Source: Bacillus sp. 2B10
GTDB lineage: Bacteria; Pseudomonadota; Alphaproteobacteria; Sphingomonadales; Sphingomonadaceae
Reading direction: 5' to 3'
Length of the DNA: 33,839 nt
NCBI GenBank assembly: GCA_003946805.1
Contig: RPSH01000036.1
Coordinates: 1 to 33,839 of the forward strand
Position numbers and translations under genes: made by a program. Under the pieces are notes generated by a model. It searched no databases and was not told where the DNA came from. It worked only from the letters and a program-made list of their open reading frames with translations. Of the stretch, positions 1 through 9,116 are shown one piece after another; within the stretch, counting starts at the first letter, position 1; each line of letters opens with the position of its first letter.

Positions 1-30
1 GGCAAGGGGGGGAAGCCCTGCGTGGTACGC

Positions 31-58
31 AGTCATTCCGGCGCAAGCGAGAATCCAT
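31..58. repeat. Half palindromic (REP-like) repeat
   Basis: One arm of the palindromic repeat family seen many times in this window (core of the form GTCATTCCGGCGCAAGCGAG). No partner arm is visible, so it is a solitary or decayed copy. It lies downstream of the (p)ppGpp synthetase gene. The rest of bases 1-132 holds no gene that I can support. Confidence 0.5.
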
Positions 59-132
59 ATTCGCCAACGCGGGAGCAGGAGCCGATACCGCGGCCTTCAC
101 GGATGCCCCCCCACCCCGTACCGGGGAGGATT

Positions 133-2223
133 TCAGGTGCGTTCGGCCTTGTTCACCGCATCCGCCGCGCGCAGCCCGGCGAGCAGCTTCATCAGGTGCG
201 CCGCATCGCGCACCTCGACGTCGATCGTGTTGGTGTGGAAGGTGGTGTCGCGGTTGTCGAGCCGGAGCCCCAGGATGTTGGCCTTGTGCCCGCCGATGAC
301 GGTCGCGACCGCGCCCAGCGCGCCCGGTTCGTTCTTCAGCGTCACCGCGATGCGCGCGGTGGCGCCCTCGGCATTGTCGCCCCACGTCAGGTCGATCCAG
401 TGGTGCGGATCGATCGCCTCGATCGTCGGGCAGCCGATCTCGTGCACCTCGAACCGGCCGGCACCACGGCGCACGCCGATGATGCGGTCGCCCGGCACCG
501 GGTGGCAGCAGGTGGCGAGGTCGTAGCCGACGCCCGCGGTCAGCCCCTTGATCTCGATCGGCGCGCGTTGCGCCGGGATCGGTTCGGCCTTTGGATCGGC
601 GATGGCACCCGGCATGACCGCCTCCATCACCGCTTCCTCGCTCAGCTTGCCGCGCGCCAGCCCCTCGAACAGGGTCGCCTCGTCGGCGATCTTCAGGCGC
701 TTGAGCCCTTCGGCCAGCGCGTCGGTGCCCGGCGGGACGGGCAGGCGCGCGATCAGTTCCTGATAGAGCTTGGTGCCCAGCGCCACCGTCTCGTCGCGTT
801 CGCGCAGGCGGATGTAGCGGCGGATCGCGGCGCGGGCCTTGCCGGTGATCGCGAAATTGAGCCAGTTGGCCTGCGGGCGCTGCGCCTTCGACCGCAGTAT
901 CTGTACCTGATCACCGTTCTTGAGTTCGGTGCGCAGCGGCACGACGCCGCCATTGACCTTCGCCCCCACCGCCTGATCGCCGAGATCGGTGTGGACCGCA
1001 TAGGCGAAGTCGATCGGCGTCGCACCCTTGGGCAACTGGTGCAGCTCGCCCTTCGGCGTGAAGGCGAAGATGCGGTCGGCATACATCGCCATGCGGGTAT
1101 GTTCGAGCAGCTCCTCGGGACTCTCGGCATTGTCGAGAATCTCGACGAGGTCGCGGATCCAGCGGACCTGCGTGTCGGGCCGCACCGCATCCTGCTTGTA
1201 CGCCCAGTGCGCGGCGAGGCCGAATTCAGCCTGCGCGTGCATCTCGCGCGTCCTGATCTGCACCTCGATCCGCATGTTCTCGGCATGGATGACGGCGGTG
1301 TGCAGCGAGCGGTAGCCGTTGCGCTTCGGCGTCGAGATATAGTCCTTGAACCTGCCCGGCACCATCGGCCAGCGGCGATGGATGATGCCGAGCGCGCGGT
1401 AGCATTCCTCCTCGCTGTCGACGATCGCGCGGAACGCGATGATGTCGGACAACTGTTCGAGGCTGACATGCCGTTCCGACATCTTGCGCCAGATCGAATA
1501 GGGATGCTTGCGCCGGCCCGACACTTCGGCGGCGATGCCGTGGCGGTCGAGCATGGCCTTCAGGTCGCCGCCGATCTTGGCGACGCTGTCGCCGCCGCCT
1601 TCCTCCAGCTGGGCGAGGCGCAGCGTGATCGATTCATACGCCTCGGGTTCGATCTCGCGAAATGCCAGCGTCTGCATCTCGTTCATGAACTCGTACATGC
1701 CGATCCGCTCGGCCAGCGGGGCATAGATATCCATCGTCTCGCGCGCGATCCGCTTGCGCTTGTCGGGCTTCGCGATGTGATGGAGCGTGCGCATGTTGTG
1801 CAACCGGTCGGCCAGCTTGACCAGCAGCACGCGGATGTCGTCCGACATCGCCAGCAGGAACTTGCGCAGGTTTTCGGCAGCGCGTTCGTTCTCGGTCTGC
1901 GCCTCGATCTTCGACAGCTTGGTCACGCCCTCGACCAGTCGCGCGACATTCTCGCCGAACTTCGCCTGTATTTCCTCGTGGGTAGCGACGGTGTCCTCAA
2001 CCGTGTCGTGCAGGATCGCGGTGGCGATCGTCTCGTCGTCGAGATGCAGGTCGGTCAGGATGCCGGCCACCTCGATCGGGTGGCTGAAATAGGGGTCGCC
2101 CGATGCGCGTTTCTGGCTGCCATGCGCGTGCATCGAGAACACATAGGCGCGATTCAGCAGCGCCTCGTTCGCGTCGGGATCATAGGCCTTGACCCGCTCC
2201 ACCAATTCATACTGCCGCAGCAT
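133..2223 (-). CDS. rsh: Bifunctional (p)ppGpp synthetase/hydrolase (RelA/SpoT homologue)
   Basis: Makes and degrades the stringent-response alarmone (p)ppGpp in the cytoplasm. The 696-residue protein has the usual long-RSH layout: an N-terminal HD hydrolase domain with the catalytic HD pair near residues 72-73 (HDTVED), a synthetase domain containing RFKDYISTPKRNGYRSLHT, a TGS domain starting near FAFTPKGELHQLPKG, and a C-terminal ACT-like domain. The RFKD form of the synthetase motif is typical of bifunctional Rel/Rsh enzymes, whereas RelA-type synthetases carry an acidic version. An upstream ATG at 2259 would add 12 unrelated residues. I chose the ATG at 2223 because MLRQYELVERVKAYDP matches the family N-terminus. 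Alphaproteobacteria usually carry one such enzyme. Nothing looks damaged. Confidence 0.96.
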   Translation of the reverse strand: MLRQYELVERVKAYDPDANEALLNRAYVFSMHAHGSQKRASGDPYFSHPIEVAGILTDLHLDDETIATAILHDTVEDTVATHEEIQAKFGENVARLVEGVTKLSKIEAQTENERAAENLRKFLLAMSDDIRVLLVKLADRLHNMRTLHHIAKPDKRKRIARETMDIYAPLAERIGMYEFMNEMQTLAFREIEPEAYESITLRLAQLEEGGGDSVAKIGGDLKAMLDRHGIAAEVSGRRKHPYSIWRKMSERHVSLEQLSDIIAFRAIVDSEEECYRALGIIHRRWPMVPGRFKDYISTPKRNGYRSLHTAVIHAENMRIEVQIRTREMHAQAEFGLAAHWAYKQDAVRPDTQVRWIRDLVEILDNAESPEELLEHTRMAMYADRIFAFTPKGELHQLPKGATPIDFAYAVHTDLGDQAVGAKVNGGVVPLRTELKNGDQVQILRSKAQRPQANWLNFAITGKARAAIRRYIRLRERDETVALGTKLYQELIARLPVPPGTDALAEGLKRLKIADEATLFEGLARGKLSEEAVMEAVMPGAIADPKAEPIPAQRAPIEIKGLTAGVGYDLATCCHPVPGDRIIGVRRGAGRFEVHEIGCPTIEAIDPHHWIDLTWGDNAEGATARIAVTLKNEPGALGAVATVIGGHKANILGLRLDNRDTTFHTNTIDVEVRDAAHLMKLLAGLRAADAVNKAERT

Positions 2224-2274
2224 GGAATCTAGATGGGGCGGGCCGGTGCCGCAATGCAACCGTTTTCGACCGCG

Positions 2275-2577
2275 TTACGCACCCCTGGCGCGAACATTGC
2301 ACCGGGCGAGCTGTTCCGGGGCAAAGGCTTCGCCATTCGCCGTGAAGGCGGTGAGCACCCCCAGCTCCTTCGCGGCCAGTTGGCACATGGTCAGGTGGCT
2401 GCCGTCGGCGCGCGGCGTGACGCAGCGGTCGCCCGCGCATTTCCACAGCGTATCGCGGGTCGTGATGCTGGCCACGCCCGGCGCGGTCGCCGGCGTAGCG
2501 GTGAAGCCGCGCGATTGTGCTGCGGCGCCGAACGACAAGGTCATGGTAGCGGCAGCGAACAGGGCGAGCATCTTCAT
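2275..2577 (-). CDS. Small secreted conserved protein (CC_3452-like)
   Basis: A 100-residue protein with a clear Sec signal peptide (MKMLALFAAATMTLSFGAAAQ) and a predicted cut after AQA-like residues near position 21. The mature part carries three cysteines, two of them in the pattern WKCAGDRCV, so a disulfide in the periplasm is plausible. It resembles the small CC_3452-type proteins of sphingomonads and caulobacters, whose function is unknown to me. That assignment is from memory of the family pattern and is not certain. The gene is divergent from the HxlR-type regulator and they share an AT-rich intergenic region of about 125 bp. Confidence 0.75.
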   Translation of the reverse strand: MKMLALFAAATMTLSFGAAAQSRGFTATPATAPGVASITTRDTLWKCAGDRCVTPRADGSHLTMCQLAAKELGVLTAFTANGEAFAPEQLARCNVRARGA

Positions 2578-2620
2578 CTAACGCGACTCCGGAGCAAAAT
2601 TCAGGTGGTATTCGCTAATA

Positions 2621-2632
2621 TACATTCATGTA
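2621..2632. promoter_or_regulatory. Candidate operator palindrome between divergent genes
   Basis: TACATTCATGTA is an inverted repeat (TACAT, two bases, ATGTA) in the only markedly AT-rich stretch of this neighbourhood, about 70 bp upstream of the HxlR-family gene and about 45 bp upstream of the divergent secreted-protein gene. HxlR-type regulators usually bind short inverted repeats in their own promoter, so this is a candidate autoregulatory site. Binding is inferred only. Confidence 0.35.
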
Positions 2633-2703
2633 AGTTGTAAATAGAAATGATTGCTGCGCCGCACTATTTCCCTTGATGGCGGGGTTGCGCTACATGGGTG
2701 CGA

Positions 2704-3174
2704 ATGACGACGACGCTTCGAGAGCCGCTGCGCGAACTGGCCAACCGCTGCAGCCTGCCGGCCGCACTGGAGGCGATGGGCGAGCGCTGGTCGTTCCTGA
2801 TCCTGCGCGGGTCGTTCAACGGTCTCAGCCATTTCGAGGAATTCCAGTCGGAATTGGGTATCGCGCGCAACATCCTCGCCAACCGGCTGTCGCGGCTGGT
2901 CGGTCACGGCATTCTCGAGCGCCGTGCGGTCGAAAGCGACCGGCGCAAGATCGAGTATCGCCTGACCGAGAAAGGCTATGCGCTGCTGCCGACGATGGTC
3001 GCCCTGCGCCAATGGGGCGAACGGTGGGAGACCGGCGTCCCGGCCAACCCGATCCTGGTCGACACGCGCGACCGGCGTCCCGTCCAGCCGGTCGCGGTGC
3101 TCAGCCATGACGGCCGCGCGCTGGGCAAGGGCGATCTGGTCTGGGCGCTGGAGGAAGACATCGTGCGCGACTGA
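2704..3174 (+). CDS. HxlR-family winged-helix transcriptional regulator
   Basis: A 156-residue DNA-binding regulator of the HxlR family (YodB/HypR relatives), often redox- or electrophile-responsive. The diagnostic N-terminal pattern is present: CSLPAALEAMGERWSFLILR, then the recognition-helix region FQSELGIARNILANRLSRLV and the wing GILERRAVESDRRKIEYRLTEKG. The single cysteine near the N-terminus lies where redox-sensing family members have theirs. The C-terminal 50 residues, beyond the usual 110-residue length, form a short extension. The ATG at 2704 is preferred; a GTG two codons upstream (2698) is possible. The target is unknown; the divergent secreted protein and the gene itself are the obvious candidates. 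Confidence 0.9.
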   Translation: MTTTLREPLRELANRCSLPAALEAMGERWSFLILRGSFNGLSHFEEFQSELGIARNILANRLSRLVGHGILERRAVESDRRKIEYRLTEKGYALLPTMVALRQWGERWETGVPANPILVDTRDRRPVQPVAVLSHDGRALGKGDLVWALEEDIVRD

Positions 3175-3196
3175 CCGGTGGAGGCCGGGGGTCGGG

Positions 3197-3511
3197 TCAT
3201 GGATCGATCCATTCATGCAACGCTGCCGCCAGCGCGACCGGATCGCCACCGATCCGCACCCGCTTCACCCGTGCCGTCCCGCCCGAAACCAGCGTCACCG
3301 CGCGGCGACCGACGCGTAGCTGCCTCGCCACGAACCGAACCACTTCGTCGTTCGCCGCCCCCTCGACCGGTGGCGCGGCGATGCGCAGGCCGAGGGCGGT
3401 GGCGCCATTCTCCAGCGTCGCCACGCCGGTCATCGCAGTCCTCGATGCCTTGGGCGTCACGCGGATGGTCAGCGTCACGCCATCGGCGTCGAGGGTGAAG
3501 GGCGGCGGCAT
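3197..3511 (-). CDS. DUF167 / YggU family protein
   Basis: A 104-residue protein of the DUF167 (YggU) family of unknown function. Family signatures are visible: LTIRVTPKASRTAMTG near the N-terminus, LGLRIAAPPVEGAANDEVVR in the middle, and RAVTLVSGGTARVKRVRI toward the end. The reading frame stays open upstream, but the residues before the ATG at 3511 are not family-like, so I begin there. It converges on the HxlR gene with a gap of about 20 bp and is divergent from the MFS exporter. In many proteobacteria this family lies near yggT; no yggT is seen here. Confidence 0.88.
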   Translation of the reverse strand: MPPPFTLDADGVTLTIRVTPKASRTAMTGVATLENGATALGLRIAAPPVEGAANDEVVRFVARQLRVGRRAVTLVSGGTARVKRVRIGGDPVALAAALHEWIDP

Positions 3512-3598
3512 GGTCGTTCGCCTGCCCTCGAACCTGGGTCGGGTGCAAGCCGGCATCGAATCCTTGGCACAAAGCGGCGCTTGCCGCATTCCCCCTGC

Positions 3599-5269
3599 AT
3601 GGCATCGACCCCCGTAACGACCGCGACGGCGACGCACAGCTCGCCGCTGTCGATCCCGATCTTCCGTGCCATCTGGATCGCGTCGATGGCATCGAACTTC
3701 GGCGGCCTGATCCAGTCGGTCGGCGCGTCGTGGATGATGACGTCGCTGGCGGCGTCGCCGCAGATGATCGCGCTGGTGCAGGCGTCGACGACGCTGCCGA
3801 TCATGCTGCTGTCGCTATGGGCCGGGGCGGTTGCCGACAATCTCGACCGGCGGCGGGTGATGCTGGCGGCGCAAGGCTTCATGCTGGTCGTGTCGGTCGC
3901 GCTGGCGGCGTGCGCATGGGCGGGGTGGCTCAGCCCGTGGCTGCTGCTGTCGTTCACCTTCCTGCTCGGATGCGGGACGGCGATCAATGGGCCCGCATGG
4001 CAGGCGTCGGTCGGCGACATGGTCCCGCGCAGCGTGTTGCCGAGTGCGGTCGCGCTCAATTCGATGGGGTTCAACATCGCACGCAGCGTCGGGCCGGCGC
4101 TGGGCGGGGCGATCGTCGCGATCGCCGGTGCGGCGGCGGCATTCCTGACCAATGCGCTGAGCTATATCGGGCTGATCGCGGTGCTGGCGCGGTGGAGGCC
4201 GGATTATGCGCCCCGCATCCTGCCGCGCGAGACGCTGGGCCTCGCGATGGCGGCCGGGGTCCGCTATGTCCGGATGTCGCCGTCGTTGCGCACCGTCCTG
4301 ATCCGCGCGGGGTTGTTCGGCGTCGCCGCCAGCGCGGTGCCGGCGATGATGCCGCTGGTGGCGCGCGACCTGGTGACTGGCGGGCCGCTGACCTACGGCG
4401 CGCTGCTGGGTGCGTTCGGGGCGGGGGCGGTCGCCGGGGCGCTGGGCAGCGTGCGGCTGCGGCGGCGCTGGAGCCCCGAACGGCTGGTGCGCGTCGCGGC
4501 GACGGCATTGGCGAGCGGGGCGGCGATCGCCGGGCTCAGTCCGTGGCTGCCGCTGACGCTGGCCGCGCTGGTGCTGGCCGGGGCGGGATGGGTGTCGGCG
4601 CTCAGCACCTTCAACGTATCGGTGCAGATGGCCGCGCCCCGCTGGGTCGTGGCGCGTGCGCTGGCGCTGTACCAGATGGCTGCGTTCGGCGGCATGACGA
4701 TGGGCAGCTGGCTGTTCGGGTCGATCGCCGAAGGGTCCGGCGTGCAGGTCGCGCTGCTGGCGGCGGCGGCGGTGCAGATGCTGAGCGTTTTGGCCGGGCT
4801 GCGCTTGCCCTTGCGCGATATCGAGACCGGCAACCTCGCCCCGCGCGGATGGGAGGCGCCCGATACGCAGGTGCCGGTCGAGCCGCGGTCGGGGCCGGTG
4901 GTGGTGACGATCGATTACCGGATCGCGGCGAAGAACGTCGTCACCTTCCTGAGCGTCATGAACGAGCGGCGACGCATCCGGCGGCGCGACGGGGCCCATC
5001 ACTGGGCGCTGCTGCGTGACCTGAACGATCCGGGGCTGTGGATCGAACGCTATCACGTATCGACCTGGCTCGAATATATCCGCCACAACCAGCGGCGGAC
5101 CGAGGCGGACCGGGCGAACAGCGACGCGCTGATGGCCCTGCACCAGGGCACCGAGCCGCCGCGCGTCCACCGCATGATCGAGCGCCAGACCGGGTCGCTG
5201 CCCGTCACCCGCCTGCCGTCCCCCAGCGAGATGGCCGATCCGATGACCGATCCGACGCGGTCTAACTGA
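3599..5269 (+). CDS. MFS transporter, MFS_3/EntS-like, with C-terminal soluble domain
   Basis: A 556-residue major facilitator protein of the MFS_3 (DUF894, EntS-like) group, which is thought to export small molecules. About the first 420 residues hold roughly 12 hydrophobic segments, starting at IFRAIWIASMASNFGGLIQS, with the loop motif ADNLDRRRVML between the second and third helices. After the membrane part comes a soluble region of about 120 residues (VVVTIDYRIAAKNVVTFLSV through WLEYIRHNQRRTEADR). This tail is usual for the group and looks like a dimeric alpha-beta barrel (monooxygenase-like) fold. An upstream TTG at 3581 is possible, but the ATG at 3599 gives the better N-terminus. The substrate cannot be told. 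A gap of about 110 bp separates it from the next gene. Confidence 0.85.
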   Translation: MASTPVTTATATHSSPLSIPIFRAIWIASMASNFGGLIQSVGASWMMTSLAASPQMIALVQASTTLPIMLLSLWAGAVADNLDRRRVMLAAQGFMLVVSVALAACAWAGWLSPWLLLSFTFLLGCGTAINGPAWQASVGDMVPRSVLPSAVALNSMGFNIARSVGPALGGAIVAIAGAAAAFLTNALSYIGLIAVLARWRPDYAPRILPRETLGLAMAAGVRYVRMSPSLRTVLIRAGLFGVAASAVPAMMPLVARDLVTGGPLTYGALLGAFGAGAVAGALGSVRLRRRWSPERLVRVAATALASGAAIAGLSPWLPLTLAALVLAGAGWVSALSTFNVSVQMAAPRWVVARALALYQMAAFGGMTMGSWLFGSIAEGSGVQVALLAAAAVQMLSVLAGLRLPLRDIETGNLAPRGWEAPDTQVPVEPRSGPVVVTIDYRIAAKNVVTFLSVMNERRRIRRRDGAHHWALLRDLNDPGLWIERYHVSTWLEYIRHNQRRTEADRANSDALMALHQGTEPPRVHRMIERQTGSLPVTRLPSPSEMADPMTDPTRSN

Positions 5270-5382
5270 ACTATTGAACAGTGATAAATTTATGCTAGGC
5301 ATTGTCCCAACGGCCTGATTCGGGAAGACGGGGGTATCCCGTCGGCCCGGCGGGCGACGATCGAACCCGACAGGGGACAAGC

Positions 5383-8300
5383 ATGTCTGCACCCGATTTC
5401 TCGCTGCTGGCCAAGCGTCGCTACGGCCCGTTGTTCGTCGTCCAGTTCCTGGGCGCGATGAACGACAATCTGTTGAAGTTCGCGTTGCTGTTCCTCGCCA
5501 ACTTCACCCTGTACCGCGCCGATCCGACGCGTGCGGCGACGCTGGCGACGGTGTCTACCGGTCTGTTCATCCTGCCCTATTTCCTGTTCTCCGGACTCGC
5601 CGGGCAGATGGCGGATGCGTGGAACAAGGCGTGGCTGATCCGCGCGGTGAAGGGTGCCGAGATCGCGATCATGGCGCTGGCGCTGGCCGGGTTCTGGTTC
5701 GAATCGGTGCCGGTGCTGCTCACCTGCCTGTTCCTGATGGGCGTGCATTCGACGGTGTTCGGGCCGGTCAAATACTCGATCCTGCCGCAGCACCTGCGGG
5801 CCCATGAACTGATGGGCGGTACCGGGCTGGTCGAGGCGGGGACGTTCGTCGCGATCCTGACAGGGCAGCTGCTGGGTGGGGTCATTCCGCCATGGGAGGC
5901 GGGGATCGTGGCGTTCGGCGTCGCCGTGCTGGGGTTCCTCGCCGCGCTGGCCGTGCCGTCGGCACCGTCGGCGGCGCCCGACATGCGGATCGACCCGAAC
6001 CCGTTCCGCAGCACCTGGGCGATCCTGCGCGCGGCGCATGGCGGGCGGGGCGTCTGGCTGGCGATCCTCGGCATCAGCTGGTTCTTCTCGGTCGGGGCGG
6101 TGGTCCTGTCGGAGTTCGCGCCGCTGGTCGCGGGTACGCTGAACGCACAGGCAGAGGTGGTGACGCTGTTCCTCGCGGTGTTCAGCCTGTCGGTCGCGGC
6201 GGGGTCGCTGCTGGTCAACCGGCTGCTCAAGGGCGAGGTGTCGGCGCGCTACGTGCCGATCGCGGCGATCGGGCTGGCGGTGTTCCTGGTCGACCTGTGG
6301 ATCACCAGCAGCCGGTTCACGGTGGTGACGCCGGGCGCGGACATCCCCGCGTTCCTCGCCACGCCGGGCAGCTGGCACATGCTGGTCGACCTGGCGGGCA
6401 TCGCGATCAGCGGCGGCGTGTTCGTCGTGCCGCTCTACGCCATCCTCCAGACGTGGAGCCCGCCGGAAAAGCGGTCGCAGGTAATCGCCGCCAACAACGT
6501 CATCAACGCGATCGTTACCGTGCTGATGGTCGCGGTGGTCACCGCGATGCTGGGGGCGGGCAGCAGCGTGGCGGGCATCTTTGGCGCGCTGGGCTTCGCC
6601 ACGCTGACGATCGCATTGATATCGTGCTGGCTGCTGCCCGAGACGGTGTTCAAGGGCGTGGTGCGCGGGCTGCTGCGCCTGCTGTACCGGGTCGAGGTGC
6701 ATGGCACGGAGAACATGCCGGCCCCGGGCGAGCGCGCGGTGGTGGTGGTGAACCATGTGTCGTTCCTCGACGGGTTGCTGCTGGCCGCGTTCCTGCCGGG
6801 CAAGCCGACCTTCGCGATCCACAGCCGATTCGCGCGGACATGGTGGATGCAGCCGCTGTTGAAGCTGTTCGATGCTTTTCCCGTCGATCCGACCAATCCG
6901 ATGTCGGCCAAGGCGATGGTGAAGGCGGTGCGTGAGGGGCGGACGCTGGTGATCTTTCCCGAAGGGCGGATCACCGTCACCGGCGCGCTGATGAAGGTGT
7001 TCGACGGTCCCGGCATGGTCGCCGACCGCGCCGATGCGCCGATCGTGCCGGTCCGGATCGACGGCGCGCAATATACCCGCTTCTCGCGCCTGAAGGGCAA
7101 GGCGCGGCTGCACTGGTTCCCCAGGATCGCGCTGACCGTGCTGCCGCAGCGCCGCTTCGCGCTGCCCGAGGGGGTGAGCGCGCGCGAGCGGCGGGCGATC
7201 GCCGGGCGGCGGCTGTACGACGTGATGAGCGAGATGATCTTCGCCACGTCGGACACCGACCGCACGCTGTACGACGCGCTGATCGACGCGCGGCACCTGC
7301 ATGGCGCTGGCATGGGCGTGGTCGAGGACGTTCAGCGCGCGCCGCTGACGTACGACCGGCTGGTGACGGGAACGCAGGCGCTGGCGCGTCCGCTGGCAAA
7401 GGGTACGGCGCAGGGTGAGGCGGTCGGCGTGCTGCTGCCCAACGTCAACGGCGTGGTCGTGACCTTCTTCGCGTTGCAGGCGACCGGGCGGGTGCCGGCG
7501 ATGCTGAACTATACCGCGGGCCTCGCCAACCTGCGCGCCGCCTGTACCGCGGCGAGGATCCGGACGATCGTGACCGCGCGGGCGTTCGTCGAGCAGGCGA
7601 GGCTGGGCGAGATCGTCGCCGGTCTCGCAAGCGAGGGGATCGCCATCCGCTATCTGGAGGATATCCGCGAACGGATCGGTGCCGGTGCGAAGATCATGGC
7701 GCTGGTCCGGTCGCGGATGGCGGGGCGACTGCACCGGCGGCAGCGGGTGTCTCCGCAAGCGCCCGCCGTCATCCTGTTCACCAGCGGATCGGAAGGCGTG
7801 CCCAAGGGGGTGGTGCTGACCCATCGCAACCTGCTGGCCAACTGCCTGCAGCTGTCGTCGCGGATCGATTTCAACCGGGCCGACGTGGTGCTGAACGCGT
7901 TGCCGGTGTTCCACAGCTTCGGCCTGACCGGTGGCACGCTGCTGCCGATCCTGTCGGGGGTAAAGACGGTGCTGTATCCCAGCCCGCTGCACTACCGGAT
8001 CGTGCCTGCGCTGGCATACGACGCCAATGCCACGATCCTGTTCGGGACCGACACCTTCCTGTCGGGCTATGCGCGGATGGCGCATGGCTATGACTTCTAC
8101 GCGCTGCGCTACATCTTTGCCGGCGCCGAGCGGGTGCGGCCGGAGACGCGCGCGGTCTATGCCGAGAAGTTCGGGCTGCGCATCATGGAAGGCTATGGCG
8201 CGACCGAGGCGGCGCCGGTGATCGCGGTCAACACGCCGATGCATTTCCAGGCAGGCAGCGTCGGGCGGCTGCTGCCGGGGATCGAGGCGCGGCTGGAAAG

Positions 8301-8778
8301 CGTGCCGGGCATCGCGGAGGGCGCGCGGCTGGCGATCCGTGGGCCGAATGTCATGGCCGGGTATCTGAAGGTCGACGCGCCGGGGGTGCTGCAACCGCCG
8401 GAAGCTGGCTGGCACGATACCGGCGACATCGTGACGATCGATGCCGGCGGGTTCGTGACGATCCGCGGGCGGGCGAAACGCTTCGCCAAGATCGGCGGCG
8501 AGATGGTCTCGCTGCCCGCGGTCGAGGGCTATGCGGCGAAGGTCTGGCCGGGGGCGGAACATGCGGTGGTGACGCGGCCCGACGCGAAGAAGGGCGAGCA
8601 GCTGGTGCTGTTCACCACGCAGGCCGGGGCGGAGGCGAGTGCGCTGTCGGCATGGGGGCGGGCCAATGGCATCGCCGAACTGGCGCTGCCGCGCGACGTG
8701 CGGGTGGTCGAGGCGCTGCCGGTGCTGGGGACGGGCAAGCTGGACTATGTGACGATGGGGGCGATGGCTGCGGGGTAG
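5383..8778 (+). CDS. aas: Fusion of lysophospholipid transporter, acyltransferase and acyl-ACP synthetase (LplT-PlsC-Aas)
   Basis: An 1131-residue three-part enzyme for re-acylating lysophospholipids at the inner membrane. Residues 1 to about 425 form an LplT-type MFS flippase starting at YGPLFVVQFLGAMNDNLLKF. Residues of about 440-640 form a PlsC acyltransferase with the HX4D motif NHVSFLD (His458) and FPEGR (near 525). The remainder is an AMP-forming acyl-ACP synthetase with the P-loop FTSGSEGVPKG (near 799), HDTGD (near 1011) and the catalytic lysine in GTGKLDY (Lys1119). In E. coli LplT and Aas are separate adjacent genes; this is the single-chain version. The ATG at 5383 has a ribosome site (AGGGGAC) just upstream and matches the LplT N-terminus. 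Confidence 0.93.
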   Translation: MSAPDFSLLAKRRYGPLFVVQFLGAMNDNLLKFALLFLANFTLYRADPTRAATLATVSTGLFILPYFLFSGLAGQMADAWNKAWLIRAVKGAEIAIMALALAGFWFESVPVLLTCLFLMGVHSTVFGPVKYSILPQHLRAHELMGGTGLVEAGTFVAILTGQLLGGVIPPWEAGIVAFGVAVLGFLAALAVPSAPSAAPDMRIDPNPFRSTWAILRAAHGGRGVWLAILGISWFFSVGAVVLSEFAPLVAGTLNAQAEVVTLFLAVFSLSVAAGSLLVNRLLKGEVSARYVPIAAIGLAVFLVDLWITSSRFTVVTPGADIPAFLATPGSWHMLVDLAGIAISGGVFVVPLYAILQTWSPPEKRSQVIAANNVINAIVTVLMVAVVTAMLGAGSSVAGIFGALGFATLTIALISCWLLPETVFKGVVRGLLRLLYRVEVHGTENMPAPGERAVVVVNHVSFLDGLLLAAFLPGKPTFAIHSRFARTWWMQPLLKLFDAFPVDPTNPMSAKAMVKAVREGRTLVIFPEGRITVTGALMKVFDGPGMVADRADAPIVPVRIDGAQYTRFSRLKGKARLHWFPRIALTVLPQRRFALPEGVSARERRAIAGRRLYDVMSEMIFATSDTDRTLYDALIDARHLHGAGMGVVEDVQRAPLTYDRLVTGTQALARPLAKGTAQGEAVGVLLPNVNGVVVTFFALQATGRVPAMLNYTAGLANLRAACTAARIRTIVTARAFVEQARLGEIVAGLASEGIAIRYLEDIRERIGAGAKIMALVRSRMAGRLHRRQRVSPQAPAVILFTSGSEGVPKGVVLTHRNLLANCLQLSSRIDFNRADVVLNALPVFHSFGLTGGTLLPILSGVKTVLYPSPLHYRIVPALAYDANATILFGTDTFLSGYARMAHGYDFYALRYIFAGAERVRPETRAVYAEKFGLRIMEGYGATEAAPVIAVNTPMHFQAGSVGRLLPGIEARLESVPGIAEGARLAIRGPNVMAGYLKVDAPGVLQPPEAGWHDTGDIVTIDAGGFVTIRGRAKRFAKIGGEMVSLPAVEGYAAKVWPGAEHAVVTRPDAKKGEQLVLFTTQAGAEASALSAWGRANGIAELALPRDVRVVEALPVLGTGKLDYVTMGAMAAG

Positions 8779-9000
8779 CGGCGGAAGTGGGCGAAGGTTG
8801 CGGGACGTTGTCGTTCTGCGGGGTATGTTTTCGTTTGGTTTGAGGGGGTTGTCGGCGCGTGGTGCTGGAAGTTGGCGCCGGTTGGTGATTCGGCCTGCTG
8901 GTGTGATCCGGTGGCTTCCTTCGCATGTCCCTGCGCAGGCCGTGGCCGCCGCGGCATGGCGAGCCTTGTTCTGCTGGAGTTTGATCCATCCGTATGGAAA

Positions 9001-9082
9001 CGTCACCCCAGCGCAGGCTGGGGTCTCCCGGTGATAGCGCATAGCAAAAGCCGATAGAGACCCAGCCTTCGCTGGGGTGACG
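9001..9082. repeat. REP-like inverted pair (family A)
   Basis: Two arms of 26-27 bp face each other, 9001-9027 (CGTCACCCCAGCGCAGGCTG core) and 9057-9082 (CCAGCCTTCGCTGGGGTGAC core), around a 29-bp spacer. The spacer begins with CCGGTGATAGC, which recurs in reverse in the pair at 20738-20819, so the two pairs share more than the arms. Position after the aas stop is typical for REP pairs. Confidence 0.85.
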
Positions 9083-9116
9083 CTGTTTCAATAGAGATGG
9101 ATCAAACACCCAGGCG

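Noticed and set aside
22..2232. Plus-strand open frame of 736 codons at the left edge
   Set aside because: It mirrors the rsh gene in antisense; the product is Arg-, Asp- and His-rich with no recognisable motifs.
5290..9042. Very long minus-strand open frame opposite the aas gene
   Set aside because: It is a GC-rich shadow: low-complexity, Arg/His/Gln/Asp-rich product with no domain, opposite a gene with full catalytic motifs.
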